Positions 16,821 through 25,231 of a DNA stretch of 33,201 bases are shown piece after piece. The stretch is from Gracilibacteraceae bacterium. GTDB lineage: Bacteria > Bacillota > Desulfitobacteriia > Desulfitobacteriales > Syntrophobotulaceae. The stretch covers positions 1 to 33,201 of the forward strand of contig JAISAH010000066.1 in assembly GCA_031266805.1 (NCBI GenBank). The letters run 5' to 3'. Each line of letters starts with the position of its first letter. Positions within the stretch are counted from its first letter, which is position 1. The notes under the pieces are model-generated. The model saw nothing but the letters and a program-made list of their open reading frames with translations, was not told where the DNA came from and ran no database searches. A program made the position numbers and the translations under genes.

Positions 16821-17030
16821 TCACGAAAAGTAATATATAATGATGTTCTTGATCACAAACGCCAGCTCTGCGGCAATGTAAAAGACCACCGCGTTGCGGA
16901 TCCGCTTCTTATACTGCGCCGCTTCTTCCTCGGCGGTCATCAAAGCGATGAGGCAAAGCGTGACGCGGCAGGCGAGTCCGGCACGGATCAGGATGATCAC
17001 CGCCTTTGAAATCTCGTCTACATATGGCAA
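16821..17030 (-). CDS. Small two-span ICE membrane protein (69 aa)
   Basis: The start is TTG 17030, seven bases after AGGAAG that overlaps the upstream stop region. Two hydrophobic segments (about 10-31 and 47-67) flank a charged loop (AEEEAAQYKKRIRN). The sequence style YVDEISKAVIILIRAG matches a small protein conserved between the VirB6-like and PrgI genes of Tn1549-like elements. Its function is not established; a small channel subunit is likely. Confidence 0.68.
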   Translation of the reverse strand: MPYVDEISKAVIILIRAGLACRVTLCLIALMTAEEEAAQYKKRIRNAVVFYIAAELAFVIKNIIIYYFS

Positions 17031-17042
17031 TTCATCACTTCC

Positions 17043-17888
17043 TCACTTTGACAACGCGCCCCTCGCCATCTGATACAGGCGGGACGTGTGGTAAACGGTG
17101 TTGACGACGCCGGCCCCCGCGCCCCCGGCGCTCAAAACGAACTCCTGCAAGAACTTGGGCGTCCGCATGGCGACAAATACGATAGCCAGCGCGTAGAAGC
17201 AGTTGCCGAGTATCATCACGGTCAGAGACAATTTCACAAGCGCGATCTGGATCAGCACCGTCGCGGCGTTCATAAAGAACTTTTTCATGTACGGCGCGAA
17301 AATCCCCTTGTCGCTGTCGATAAGGCCGGCGCAGGCTATGGGCACACCCACGCGCATGACCATCATTTCAATGCCCCTCATCATAAACTGCACCCAAAGC
17401 ATCAGGTACACAATGACGAGGATCAGTCCCGCCAGAGCCATGAAAATGCTGTTGCTGATGGTGTTCACGATCATGTCCGTCACGCTCTGCTGGTTTGTGA
17501 GCTGGTCGATCATCATGACGGTTTGGTCAATCAGCTGCGTGGTGACGGAGATCAGCGCGTCATACAGAATGGGGAAGCAGAGGGCGACCACCATAGCCCG
17601 CAAAAAGTTCGTCACGAGAGCCAGGGGATCCAAATCCGGGTCGCCGTCGCTCCAGCCGACGTAAATATCAAAGCCCTTTTTTAGGAATTTGAGGACAATG
17701 AGGCTCACGCCGAAACCAAAGAACAAATCGTACAAGCCGGAGAAGTCGATGACGTGGCCGCCGATGGCGGTCGCCATATAGTTTTCCGCGTAAAATGCCA
17801 TCGGGATCAGACCGCTTAGCATGACGTCCACGATGAACTGCGAGCCCATGATGACGGCAATGATCAGCCCTATCAATATCCATTCCAA
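17043..17888 (-). CDS. VirB6/TrbL-like polytopic channel protein
   Basis: A 281-aa integral membrane protein with about six hydrophobic helices, no signal peptide and few charges outside the loops. The start is TTG 17888, behind GAGGTGAG at normal spacing. The central loop VGWSDGDPDLDPLALVTNF and the long helix-rich second half match TrbL/VirB6-like proteins of Gram-positive ICEs, which form the membrane part of the DNA channel. It sits directly after the VirB2-like gene and before the small two-span protein and PrgI, as expected for the mating-pair formation cluster. Confidence 0.85.
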   Translation of the reverse strand: MEWILIGLIIAVIMGSQFIVDVMLSGLIPMAFYAENYMATAIGGHVIDFSGLYDLFFGFGVSLIVLKFLKKGFDIYVGWSDGDPDLDPLALVTNFLRAMVVALCFPILYDALISVTTQLIDQTVMMIDQLTNQQSVTDMIVNTISNSIFMALAGLILVIVYLMLWVQFMMRGIEMMVMRVGVPIACAGLIDSDKGIFAPYMKKFFMNAATVLIQIALVKLSLTVMILGNCFYALAIVFVAMRTPKFLQEFVLSAGGAGAGVVNTVYHTSRLYQMARGALSK

Positions 17889-17933
17889 AAATTCTCACCT
17901 CACAATCGGGCGCCGCCGCCGTTCGTTTATGGA

Positions 17934-18293
17934 TCACTGATAGTAGCTGACGATGAGCTTGATAATGACCGAGGCGAGTACCACGCCTATACAGCAGATG
18001 ATCGCGGTGGAGATGCGCGTGTTCCATTTCTTGTGGTCAATTTCGTCCGATACCGTCTTGCGGATCAGGTAATAGATCACCGCCACGACGGCCACGAGGG
18101 GCGCGACGACCAGCAGCCACGAGGTCACGTCATTGACGAGCTTTTCCGTGCCGGTGGCGAGCTTGGAGCCTCCGATGCCTCCCGCGAACACGGGAGCGGG
18201 CAGTGTAAACGCCCACACAGACAGCGCTGCGGCAAGGGGCCGCTCCAGCGCGCTGGATAAGAACGCGCCGATTTTGCGGATAAGAGTTTTCAT
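17934..18293 (-). CDS. VirB2/TrbC-like (Maff2-type) small membrane protein
   Basis: A 119-aa precursor with an N-terminal signal sequence (residues about 1-37, cleavage near VFA-GG) and a mature part with two hydrophobic helices (about 61-79 and 97-117) separated by a basic loop (RKTVSDEIDHKKWNTR). This is the shape of VirB2/TrbC pilin-like and Maff2 proteins. The ATG overlaps the stop of the VirD4 gene as ATGA (18293-18290). GGAGG lies 11 bases upstream. Placement between VirD4 and VirB6-like genes agrees. Confidence 0.78.
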   Translation of the reverse strand: MKTLIRKIGAFLSSALERPLAAALSVWAFTLPAPVFAGGIGGSKLATGTEKLVNDVTSWLLVVAPLVAVVAVIYYLIRKTVSDEIDHKKWNTRISTAIICCIGVVLASVIIKLIVSYYQ

Positions 18294-20044
18294 AGGTTTT
18301 CAAGCCTCCATTCTTTATCGCTCAGATCTTTCGGGCGAAATCTATTCGCCTGTTTGAACCGGGTAAACATCTCGTCGATCTCTTGCCCGGCTTTCGCGGC
18401 GCCGGCCACGCTGACCGCGCCGGGAAACACTCTGGCGGGAAGCCGCAGCATCCCGTCTTCAATATATTCCTGTTCCAGCTCCGCGCCTCCGCGTTCATCA
18501 CAGGAGGGGGACGCGCTTTTCTTCGGGCGGTACTTGTCCCAAACGCCCCAAAGCTCAATGGTTGTGGGCGCCCGCGCTTCCCGTTTCTTTTCCCGCACCT
18601 CCCTCAGTCTGCGGTTATGCTCCGGGTCGCCCATGCCCAGCGCCTGGTTGAAGCGCCATTCCGATAAATCCGGCAGCTTCATCACGGCCGGATACTGACC
18701 CGTCAGCATCACAAGGGCGTAAGGCCGCTCAATGCGAAGTATTTCATCCTCCGTCAAAAGCGGCCGGGCGATCAGGTTCATGGAATTGCTCACGCTGCCC
18801 CCCGGCGCTGCGGAGGAATTGTAAGAGCTTGACCGGGAATAGCTGGATGTGGTGTACTGGCCGAGCTTCTTTGAGATTTGCGTCGCGGTTTCCACATTAG
18901 CGGTTTTGAGGTAAATCCAGCAATGGCAGTTGTCAGTAATGGTCTGCGCCTGCTCCCGCCCATACTTATGCTCGATTTGGCTGATGGACTGCACGAACAG
19001 GTTAAAGCGGCAGCCGCGTCCGCCGCCCACGGTCAAAAGGTTCGAGAACGCCGGGATCTCCGTGAAATTCCCAAACTCGTCAAGAAAGAAATTGACGCGC
19101 ACTTTCAATCTGCCGCCGCGCTCGTCGGCGGCCTCTGTCAGCGCTACATAATGCTGGTAGACGAACAGAGAGGCGAGAGAGTAGAATGTCACTTTTTCAT
19201 CGGGCAAAATTATAAAGATGACGCGCCGCTTGCTTCCCGTGTCGGCCAGCGCAAAATCGCTGGCGGCTGTCTGGCTGTAAATGTTCTCGCCTGTGAACAG
19301 GCGAAGCGTGGTCAGCGCCGCTGTGAAGAAGCTGCCCCGCGTCCGGGATGGCGCGATCTGTGCGATGCCGAACAGCCCCTTTGCCGGATGGCTGTCAGGG
19401 ATTTCCGTGATGTACTTGTTGATTGGCATGTCGCTGCCCTCGGCGCGGCACATGTTGAGGATAAAATGATAGACATTGGTGAGATTTTGGTATTGCGGCT
19501 GTTCTTGGTTATCGAACACGACCGACATGATCGCGCCAGCGACGACCGACGCCTGCCCGTCGTTCCAAATCCGTTCCCCTTTTTCGTCGGCGGGGACGAG
19601 GGATGATGTAATATCCCATACGAGGTCAACGGCTTTGGCGCTCACGCCCTGGTTCACCGCGTCTATCACCGGCTGGAGGAAGTTGTAGCGGCTGGATTTC
19701 AGGGGATTTTTGAAGTCGAGACATATCACTTCATAATCAAGCCGTCTCAAGTACGGCGCGCAGTAGGCGGCCAGTTCGCCTTTCGGGTCGTTCACCACCA
19801 TGCTTTCACCGGCAAGCGCGGTATAGGCGATGCTCTGGAGTACGATGCAGCGAGATTTTCCGCTGCGGGTCGCGCCGATGGTGAGAGAGTGAACGTCGCC
19901 GGAAAGGTAATGGATCTGTTCTGTCCGCCCGTGTTTGCCGTAACCGACGACAAGACCGCCTTGCGCGCCTTTATTGATTTTCGTCAGGCGCTTCGGGCAT
20001 TGTCTCAATGCCCGAAGCGGCGACGCCAGCAAGTTTTTTGGCAT
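18290..20044 (-). CDS. virD4: VirD4/TraG coupling ATPase, soluble part
   Basis: A 584-aa ATPase that links the relaxase-DNA complex to the channel. Walker A is GATRSGKSR (about 57-65), followed by VVNDPKGELAAY and LDFKNPLKSSRYNFLQP, typical of this TraG/VirD4 branch. Walker B is FFLDEFGNF (about 318-326), followed by a LLTVGGGRGCRFNLFVQS segment. The usual membrane-spanning N-terminus is absent; it is encoded by the upstream gene in another frame, which overlaps this one by 74 bases. ATG 20044 has its own ribosome site (AGGAAGGAG, 10 bases upstream, inside the upstream gene). The ORF is open slightly further (to 20083), but without a better start. Confidence 0.93.
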   Translation of the reverse strand: MPKNLLASPLRALRQCPKRLTKINKGAQGGLVVGYGKHGRTEQIHYLSGDVHSLTIGATRSGKSRCIVLQSIAYTALAGESMVVNDPKGELAAYCAPYLRRLDYEVICLDFKNPLKSSRYNFLQPVIDAVNQGVSAKAVDLVWDITSSLVPADEKGERIWNDGQASVVAGAIMSVVFDNQEQPQYQNLTNVYHFILNMCRAEGSDMPINKYITEIPDSHPAKGLFGIAQIAPSRTRGSFFTAALTTLRLFTGENIYSQTAASDFALADTGSKRRVIFIILPDEKVTFYSLASLFVYQHYVALTEAADERGGRLKVRVNFFLDEFGNFTEIPAFSNLLTVGGGRGCRFNLFVQSISQIEHKYGREQAQTITDNCHCWIYLKTANVETATQISKKLGQYTTSSYSRSSSYNSSAAPGGSVSNSMNLIARPLLTEDEILRIERPYALVMLTGQYPAVMKLPDLSEWRFNQALGMGDPEHNRRLREVREKKREARAPTTIELWGVWDKYRPKKSASPSCDERGGAELEQEYIEDGMLRLPARVFPGAVSVAGAAKAGQEIDEMFTRFKQANRFRPKDLSDKEWRLENL

Positions 20045-20498
20045 GGCCGGCGATCTCCTTCCTGTCCCGCGCCCCGGCTTCAAGGAGCGCGGCGAATATG
20101 GGCTCCGCTTGTTCCAGACGGTACAGCGCGAACGCTTTCCCTCGCTCAGCTGGTTTCAGCCAGCGCGCCGTGCCGTGCTGCCCCTGCCCGACGGCGACCG
20201 GGGTGCTGATGCTGCCGGCCACCGCCGACGTGTCGCTCTCAAAAGTCTCTCGGCGACTCATCAGCATGAGCGCGGCGATCCCAGACTCGGTGACGAAAGA
20301 GACGCAGAGGGTCAGCAGCCGGTAGCGCTCGTCGGTCGTGAAACTGTCAAGCAGGGCGGCGGGGCGCAGGGCGGCGATGCCCTTCATGTTCCCGCCCGTA
20401 AGCAGGAGGTTGACATACCCGGCAAAGAAAAAGCCGGCGACCAGCCCGATTGCCGACAGAAAAATAAACAACATGATTTTCATTTTCGTTTTGTTCAT
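19971..20498 (-). CDS. VirD4 N-terminal membrane subunit (separate gene)
   Basis: A 175-aa protein with two N-terminal hydrophobic segments (about 6-31 and 55-78) and then a GQHGTARWLKPAERGKAF element. A GTARW/GSARW motif is what follows the membrane helices in one-piece VirD4/TraG proteins. Its last residues are in the frame -1 to the coupling ATPase and stop at 19971, where the ATPase frame continues with GGLVVGYG. Together the two make one complete coupling protein. ATG 20498 follows GGAG at 5 bases; GTG 20504 is the alternative. I take it as a natural two-gene version because the downstream part has its own strong ribosome site. Confidence 0.72.
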   Translation of the reverse strand: MNKTKMKIMLFIFLSAIGLVAGFFFAGYVNLLLTGGNMKGIAALRPAALLDSFTTDERYRLLTLCVSFVTESGIAALMLMSRRETFESDTSAVAGSISTPVAVGQGQHGTARWLKPAERGKAFALYRLEQAEPIFAALLEAGARDRKEIAGHAKKLAGVAASGIETMPEAPDENQ

Positions 20499-20561
20499 AG
20501 TCACTCCATTTCCATCGCGTAATCCTCAAGTTCCGAAATGAGGCCGTGTATTTTGTTATTG

Positions 20562-21803
20562 TTATCGCTCCCAGTCGTAGTTACCGGAATTTTCCAGTTT
20601 CAAGACCAGCTCCTTTCTCGCCTGTTTGGACAGTTCACCTGTGTGGTAGGCGAGCTTGTTTTCCTCTGCGCGGGCGGCGCGGGAGAGGATGCCGAAAAGT
20701 TCCGTGATCAGGCCTTCGATCATCTGCCGCCGGTATATTTCCCGCTTTTCCTCCCCTGTTTTGTCTCGCGCCTGTCCATTTATTTTCTTGACCGCTCGCA
20801 AGACGGCGCCCGCGAGCCGGGCCGTCATGTCGTCATAGGCGGCTTTTGCCGCCATTTCGTGGGACTCCGGCTTGTCCGTGTAGTATTTGCACAGGTCAGA
20901 GGCCGCCTGGACGTACTTCTTGAACTCCCGGTCACAGTCGTTGTTTTTCTCCAAAACCTTTTCAATAAAAGCGCGAATGCCGTCCTTGACCTCCGGGGGC
21001 ATGAGCTTGAAACTCAACCGCCCGGTCCTGGGCACGAGAGCGCACAGACGCAGCAGCCTGGCGGCAAGCTCCCGCGTATCGGCGGTGTTGAAACGGCTGT
21101 ATATGAGGGAGGCGCCCGAAAGGTCGCTCTCCCGGTTGAGGCGTTCCACCGCCGCGGCGTACTCCTTCGGCGTCATATCGGCGAAAGCGCCGGCGAACCG
21201 GCCAAAAAAGCCGTTTGCGTTAGCCAACGCCGCCTTGCGGGCTTCATTCTTCATGGTTTGCAGCGCCGCCATTTCCTCGTCGAATACATATTTGATCAGC
21301 CCCGCGCGGATAGCGCTGGATACCTTCGGCGCGACGAACGCCTTTTTTTTCACTTCCTGCGCCTTGTCCCAAAAGAGGATATGGCAATGGGGATGTCTTT
21401 TGTCACGGTGGACGGCAGCGGTATATTCGAGATTTTGTATCGGTATGCCGATCTTCTCGCACATATCCGGCAGACGCGCCCACACAAGTTCCCGCCACTT
21501 TTTCGCGTAGTCGTAACCGAGCCGCAGGGCGTCGGCCTCTGTCAGCGAGATCACGACGCGATAGGCAATGACGCCCTCGCGGGTCTTGGTTTCGATATGG
21601 CGGGACAGTTCCCTCAAATTCTTGACTTCCTCGGCTTTTTTGCCGTCTACGATCCCGAAAAGGCCGTGCTTTGACCCCTCGCTTAGCACAACGCCGGGCC
21701 TGCGTCCGATATACTCCATGTGCGCGCGGTTGCGCTGCGGCGCGTCACGCGAGCGCGGACTGACTACCCGCAGCTTATACACTACGGTGGAAATACGCGC
21801 CAC
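20562..21803 (-). CDS. MobP-type relaxase (MobP3-like)
   Basis: A 413-aa DNA-nicking enzyme that starts conjugative transfer at oriT. The likely nicking tyrosine is in MEYIGRRPG (about residue 31). The metal-binding histidines are in HRDKRHPHCHILFWD (about 131-145), the HxH-type motif of MobP relaxases. The remaining C-terminal 230 residues are helical and charged, without further motifs I recognise. GTG 21803 follows the stop of the upstream remnant (TAG, then GGG), with AAGGA slightly upstream. The adjacent VirD4 genes downstream and RHH gene upstream form the expected mobilisation block. Confidence 0.88.
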   Translation of the reverse strand: MARISTVVYKLRVVSPRSRDAPQRNRAHMEYIGRRPGVVLSEGSKHGLFGIVDGKKAEEVKNLRELSRHIETKTREGVIAYRVVISLTEADALRLGYDYAKKWRELVWARLPDMCEKIGIPIQNLEYTAAVHRDKRHPHCHILFWDKAQEVKKKAFVAPKVSSAIRAGLIKYVFDEEMAALQTMKNEARKAALANANGFFGRFAGAFADMTPKEYAAAVERLNRESDLSGASLIYSRFNTADTRELAARLLRLCALVPRTGRLSFKLMPPEVKDGIRAFIEKVLEKNNDCDREFKKYVQAASDLCKYYTDKPESHEMAAKAAYDDMTARLAGAVLRAVKKINGQARDKTGEEKREIYRRQMIEGLITELFGILSRAARAEENKLAYHTGELSKQARKELVLKLENSGNYDWER

Positions 21804-21806
21804 CCC

Positions 21807-22069
21807 CTATAGATCCTTGCGGTACAGTTTCTTCTTGCATGTCGGAGCGTTGTCCGCCCGCCTGCGGCTAGGTCTGTCCCAGCTTCCGCCGCCGCGGACG
21901 CCGACGAGCGTCCACCCAGAGGCGCGGAGGCTCACGCCCTCCTCGCTTTCCAGCACATAGGTGAGGATCCTCGCATAACCCATCGCCCGCGCTACCCGCG
22001 CGGCGGCGCCGTAGAGGAAACTGCATCCGTTTTTCACGCCGCCGCGAGGGAGAGCGGAACGACCTTCAC
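21807..22069 (-). pseudogene. XF1762-family (acetyltransferase-like) gene with internal deletion
   Basis: The C-terminal half reads like an XF1762-family protein in one frame: KNGCSFLYGAAARVARAMG, then a ESEEGVSLRASGW element and GGGSWDRPSRRRADNAPT. The start of the family is also present, in a second frame: GTG 22069 gives MKVVPLSLAAA followed by a stop, and the GTG overlaps the upstream stop as GTGA. The two parts abut within about 3 bases (22034-22037), while intact members have roughly 60-70 residues between them. The simplest reading is an internal deletion that also broke the frame. A truncated 93-aa ORF from ATG 22088 still covers the tail but has a nonsense N-terminus. Confidence 0.75.
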
Positions 22070-23130
22070 AGGTCAATCTCCGGCTCATAGCATTGATCCT
22101 CGGCGCGCTGTTCCTGCTCGGAGATCTCCGGGATCACAACGTCGTCGATTTTCTCCACCAGCGCGCGGATGGCGGTCATCTCAGCAAACCCTCTGTCCGG
22201 CGTGATGTCGGCGATTTCCGCGAGGCCAGAGCGAATCAGGCGAAGCTCCGTCTCGGTGAACAGCTTGCGCCGGTCAATCAGGCCGCAGCGCATGACAAAG
22301 TCCTCTTTGGCGGCGGCGTAGTCTCCGAAGTAATGCCCGATCTCGCGCTCGCCGTTACGGTCGAGCCGCCAGGTGACAAAATCCACGCCGTAGCGCGACG
22401 ACCGGCGCGCCGCGAATTCCGTATTGCCAAACATCAGCAGCGTCCGCGTTTGTGCGACGCTTTTTTCATCGCCCGGGAAGCGCGGCGGCGCGGCGGCAAA
22501 CGCCGTCATGTACTCGTCCACCTCGTCGCGGATGACGCGTATGCGCTGGGCGAGCGCTCTGTGTTCCGGTTTGTAGAAAATGTCCCTGCTTGCGTCCACC
22601 CTCACACTCTCACCGCGCCCGGCGTAAATCATCCCCGCGCCCTTTTCATCAAGAGCAAAACGGAAGCTCTCGGCGTTAAGCCGCCGCATAAACTCCCGCC
22701 CAAAGGCCGTGTCCGCAAACGCCGTCTGCGGAGTACAGAATTCCGCACAGTACGCGCGCAAGGAGTAACGGGTCAGGTATTCATTCTCACTTTTGTCGGT
22801 CTTGGCGCTGAAATCAATGCCGCAGATATATTTGCCGTCCATCCCCAGCGCCTCCGCATTGTCGGCAGGGAGGACCCGCACGGGCGGCATGGGCGCGCCC
22901 TGCGGCAGCAAACCCGCGCCCGGATCCCCCGTTCTCTCGCCTGCCGCCCACAGCGCGGTCGTCCCAGCGGGGATCAGGCCAACGTCCTCTTTGAAGAAGG
23001 CGACGGAAAGCGGTTTCAGCGGGGCGGCGCCGTCGTAAAACCCGGCGCCGCGCGCCTCGGCGCACAGCCGTATAAGCTCGCGAAAATCCTTTTCGTCCCG
23101 CGCTGTGACCAAATATTCCTGATAGCCCAT
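22066..23130 (-). CDS. ICE accessory protein of unknown function (354 aa)
   Basis: ATG 23130 is taken because AAGGGGGC lies upstream. There is no signal peptide or membrane span. The N-terminus (MGYQEYLVTARDEKDFRELI) looks like a small alpha-beta domain. A middle portion has F-R-F-A-L-D and R-D-I-F-Y-K-P elements. The C-terminal third (SRYGVDFVTWRLDRNGE, GHYFGDYAAAKEDF, LFTETEL) is a module I recall from uncharacterised accessory proteins of clostridial conjugative elements. It sits between the RHH protein and the relaxase, so a role in relaxosome assembly or regulation is possible. Its stop overlaps the XF1762 start. Confidence 0.6.
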   Translation of the reverse strand: MGYQEYLVTARDEKDFRELIRLCAEARGAGFYDGAAPLKPLSVAFFKEDVGLIPAGTTALWAAGERTGDPGAGLLPQGAPMPPVRVLPADNAEALGMDGKYICGIDFSAKTDKSENEYLTRYSLRAYCAEFCTPQTAFADTAFGREFMRRLNAESFRFALDEKGAGMIYAGRGESVRVDASRDIFYKPEHRALAQRIRVIRDEVDEYMTAFAAAPPRFPGDEKSVAQTRTLLMFGNTEFAARRSSRYGVDFVTWRLDRNGEREIGHYFGDYAAAKEDFVMRCGLIDRRKLFTETELRLIRSGLAEIADITPDRGFAEMTAIRALVEKIDDVVIPEISEQEQRAEDQCYEPEIDL

Positions 23131-23143
23131 ATTCAGCCCCCTT

Positions 23144-23569
23144 TCATGAATTGTTCTCGTCAAACTCGCGGAAGGCCGCGTCGAGCGTGGCGTCGCGCAT
23201 GTTCAGGTACGCGGCGGCGTTGTGCTTGCACTCAGCCATCAGTTCCTCGTAGCTTGTCCTGTCTCTGACCGGCGCGAAGATGTGAACGAGTTTAGAGTTG
23301 AAGTAGCAAAGAGATATGCTCATAATGCCGATGCGCATAAGCAGCTTGGCAAGCCGGTTGATTTGCGGTTTCAGCATAACGCCCAGTTCTTCGCGTATCT
23401 GTCTGCGGATAAAGTCGATGTCTGAGACCGTTTTATCAATGTTCATACCCTTGTCAATGTAGTCCCGTATAAGCTCGCTGACCGGGATATGCCGCTTGGC
23501 GGCGATGGTGTCAAGCTCGACTTTCATCTTCTCGGAGACGGCGAACGATACAATAGGTGATTTTGCCAT
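23144..23569 (-). CDS. Ribbon-helix-helix MobC-like relaxosome accessory protein
   Basis: A 141-aa DNA-binding protein. ATG 23569 follows an ideal GGAAGGAG. The first 45 residues form a ribbon-helix-helix: a beta strand (PIVSFAVSEKMKVELDTIA), then helices around HIPVSELIRDYIDKGM. A helical part (about 50-85, LGVMLKPQINRLAKLLMRIG) resembles the dimer/relaxase contact region of MobC-type proteins. Its gene is next to a hairpin-rich non-coding segment, its most likely target, and upstream of the relaxase. It probably binds oriT and may repress its own promoter (inference). Confidence 0.75.
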   Translation of the reverse strand: MAKSPIVSFAVSEKMKVELDTIAAKRHIPVSELIRDYIDKGMNIDKTVSDIDFIRRQIREELGVMLKPQINRLAKLLMRIGIMSISLCYFNSKLVHIFAPVRDRTSYEELMAECKHNAAAYLNMRDATLDAAFREFDENNS

Positions 23570-23783
23570 AAGCTCTCCTTCCCGCGTTATGCGTTTTTTA
23601 TTAACGATTCAAACGGTTTAATAACCGTTGCAGGCTTTGCCTGTAAGCTGCTATGGGCGTTCGTTAAGAACGCTATTCCTGCCCTCAATCGCCGGTGGCT
23701 TGTTTTTTCCGCCCCTCTGGGGCGGGAGAGGGCGGCCGAGATGTAAAAACACAGAATTTCCAGAGGAAAAACACAAACCCGCG
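23570..23783 (-). other. Hairpin-rich non-coding segment: candidate oriT and/or operator-promoter
   Basis: This 214-bp gap, the longest in the window, carries three inverted repeats: AACGGTT-TAAT-AACCGTT (23612-23629), GCGTTC-GTTAA-GAACGC (23657-23673) and CCGCCCC-TCT-GGGGCGG (23709-23725). None is followed by a T-tract in either direction, so they are not ordinary terminators. A weak promoter for the leftward mobilisation genes can be drawn (TTGAAT, 17 bases, TAACGC) next to the first repeat. Position immediately upstream of the RHH and relaxase genes fits oriT. No nick site can be named from the sequence alone. Confidence 0.5.
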
Positions 23784-25231
23784 TTATACATGGCTCTCGC
23801 CTTTGCCGAGTCGCGCCGCGATATTCTGCATGATGTACGCCAGCACGTTCACGACGATGGAATTTCCGCACATCTGATAGCGCGCGGAATCGCTCATTGG
23901 TTTCCCGTCGTGGCCGTATTCCGTCCACCCGCGAGGCAGCGACATCAACAGTTCGCACTCCGCGGGCGTCAGACGGCGCACGACGTGTATCCGCGCCTGC
24001 TGCGTGTCCTGCGGGATCGGGCAATGAGGCTGCGCGATATATGTCTGCTGCTTCATGCCGGGATTTGCCGCGAGGCAGTCGGCGGTGTCACTTAGGTCGC
24101 GCACCTCGCTTCGCTGGTTCTGCGCGAAAGCAATGATATTCGGGCCGCCGTCCGCGTTGGGACTGCCCTCGCCCCGCGCCGTCAGCGTCCGGGCTATTTG
24201 CGGCTCACACACGCAGGGAACTTGGTTCAAGCCGCTGGGCGAGGCTTTCAGCGTCGGGGACACCATCTCATTGTAGGCGATACTGCGGGCGTTTTTCGCC
24301 TGTCCTGCCATGAACGCCGCGCAGATATACGGCTGCTCATGGTGGATTGTCAGCGTCGGGGCAAGATCGCGAAGCGTTTCCGCATTCGTCTGGCCGGACG
24401 CGGCCACGACGACGTTTGAGGGATGGCGGGGCTGGCTTTCGCCCTGCGCCCGGATGCTCCCCCGCCAATAGCCGCGCCTGGTTTCGCCATAGGCGTTCAT
24501 TTCGGTGATTCCGCCGCTCTCGCTTCCAGCGCCGCTTTCAGCATCGGCGGCAGTTCCTTTCCCCTCGCCCTCGCGCGCCGCAAAATACCCTGACAGGCTC
24601 GTGGGCTTAAAGAGTATTTCTCCGGCACATTCTCCTGTAAAATCGACGACAACAAACAGACGCCTTCTTCGCTGTGCGACTCGGTAATGTTTGGCAGCGT
24701 CTTTGACGATCCAAGCGAGACTAAAGCCTCGGCCTCGTACCATTCCGGCGTTTGCCCATCGGCCAGACTGAGGCATTGGAATTTCGCTCTCACAGAACGC
24801 TTTGAGCGCGGTCTGATAATCACGCCCGGCATAACTTCCTTTGCCGCTGGACAGGAGACCGACGACGTTCTCGAAGATGGCGATCTTGGGGTATTGTCCA
24901 TTCGTTTCTTCCCTCATTTCCCGTATGATCCTGATGGCTTCCATGAACAAACCGGATTTTCCCGCAAAGCCTGTGCGGGTTCCGGCGATTGAAAAGACTG
25001 GCAGGGTGAGCCGAAGGCGATAATGTCTGTCGGCTCTATCGCTCCGCCGTCGAGCTTTGTGATGTCGCCCAAGTGCGCCATATCGGGGAAATGGCGCTTT
25101 GTGACCGATATAGCGCCCGGCAGTATCTCGCTTGCCCATACCGGTGTTATCCCGAAATATGTTCCGGCGAGAGGCACGGCTCCGATCCCGTCAAAGAGGG
25201 AGCCGAGTTTAATGGCGGCGCTGCTGTTCAT
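23784..25231 (-). pseudogene. C5-cytosine DNA methyltransferase disrupted by a one-base frameshift
   Basis: The 5' part (from ATG 25231, overlapping the upstream stop as ATGA) encodes motif I (GSLFDGIGAVPLAG) and the catalytic motif IV (FGSPCQSF). Immediately after, the sense continues only in the -1 frame as FSIAGTRTGFAGKSGLF, then ENV (motif VI), QRRRRLFVV (VIII) and NSIVVNVLA (X) through 23784. A single missing T in the run at 24992-24995 explains it: with five Ts instead of four, the protein would read FGSPCQSFSIAGTRTG without interruption, about 482 residues. The 5' ORF runs on to a stop at 24914. The long variable region between VIII and IX (about 200 residues) would be the target-recognition part. 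Either a mutation or a sequence error in a homopolymer. Confidence 0.82.

Noticed and set aside
20501-20599. Minus-strand 32-codon open stretch ending LISELEDYAMEME, overlapping the VirD4 N-terminal gene start as GTGA
   Set aside because: The stop overlap looks like operon coupling, but there is no ATG, GTG or TTG start except two ATGs at its very end. It could be a remnant of a small gene; not supportable as a CDS.
20538-21674. Plus-strand open frame (378 codons) opposite the relaxase
   Set aside because: Covers the relaxase histidine motif on the other strand; no independent support.
23570-23783. CRISPR or small RNA interpretation of the three hairpins
   Set aside because: The hairpins differ in sequence and spacing, there are no repeats with spacers, and no promoter-terminator pair for an RNA is evident.
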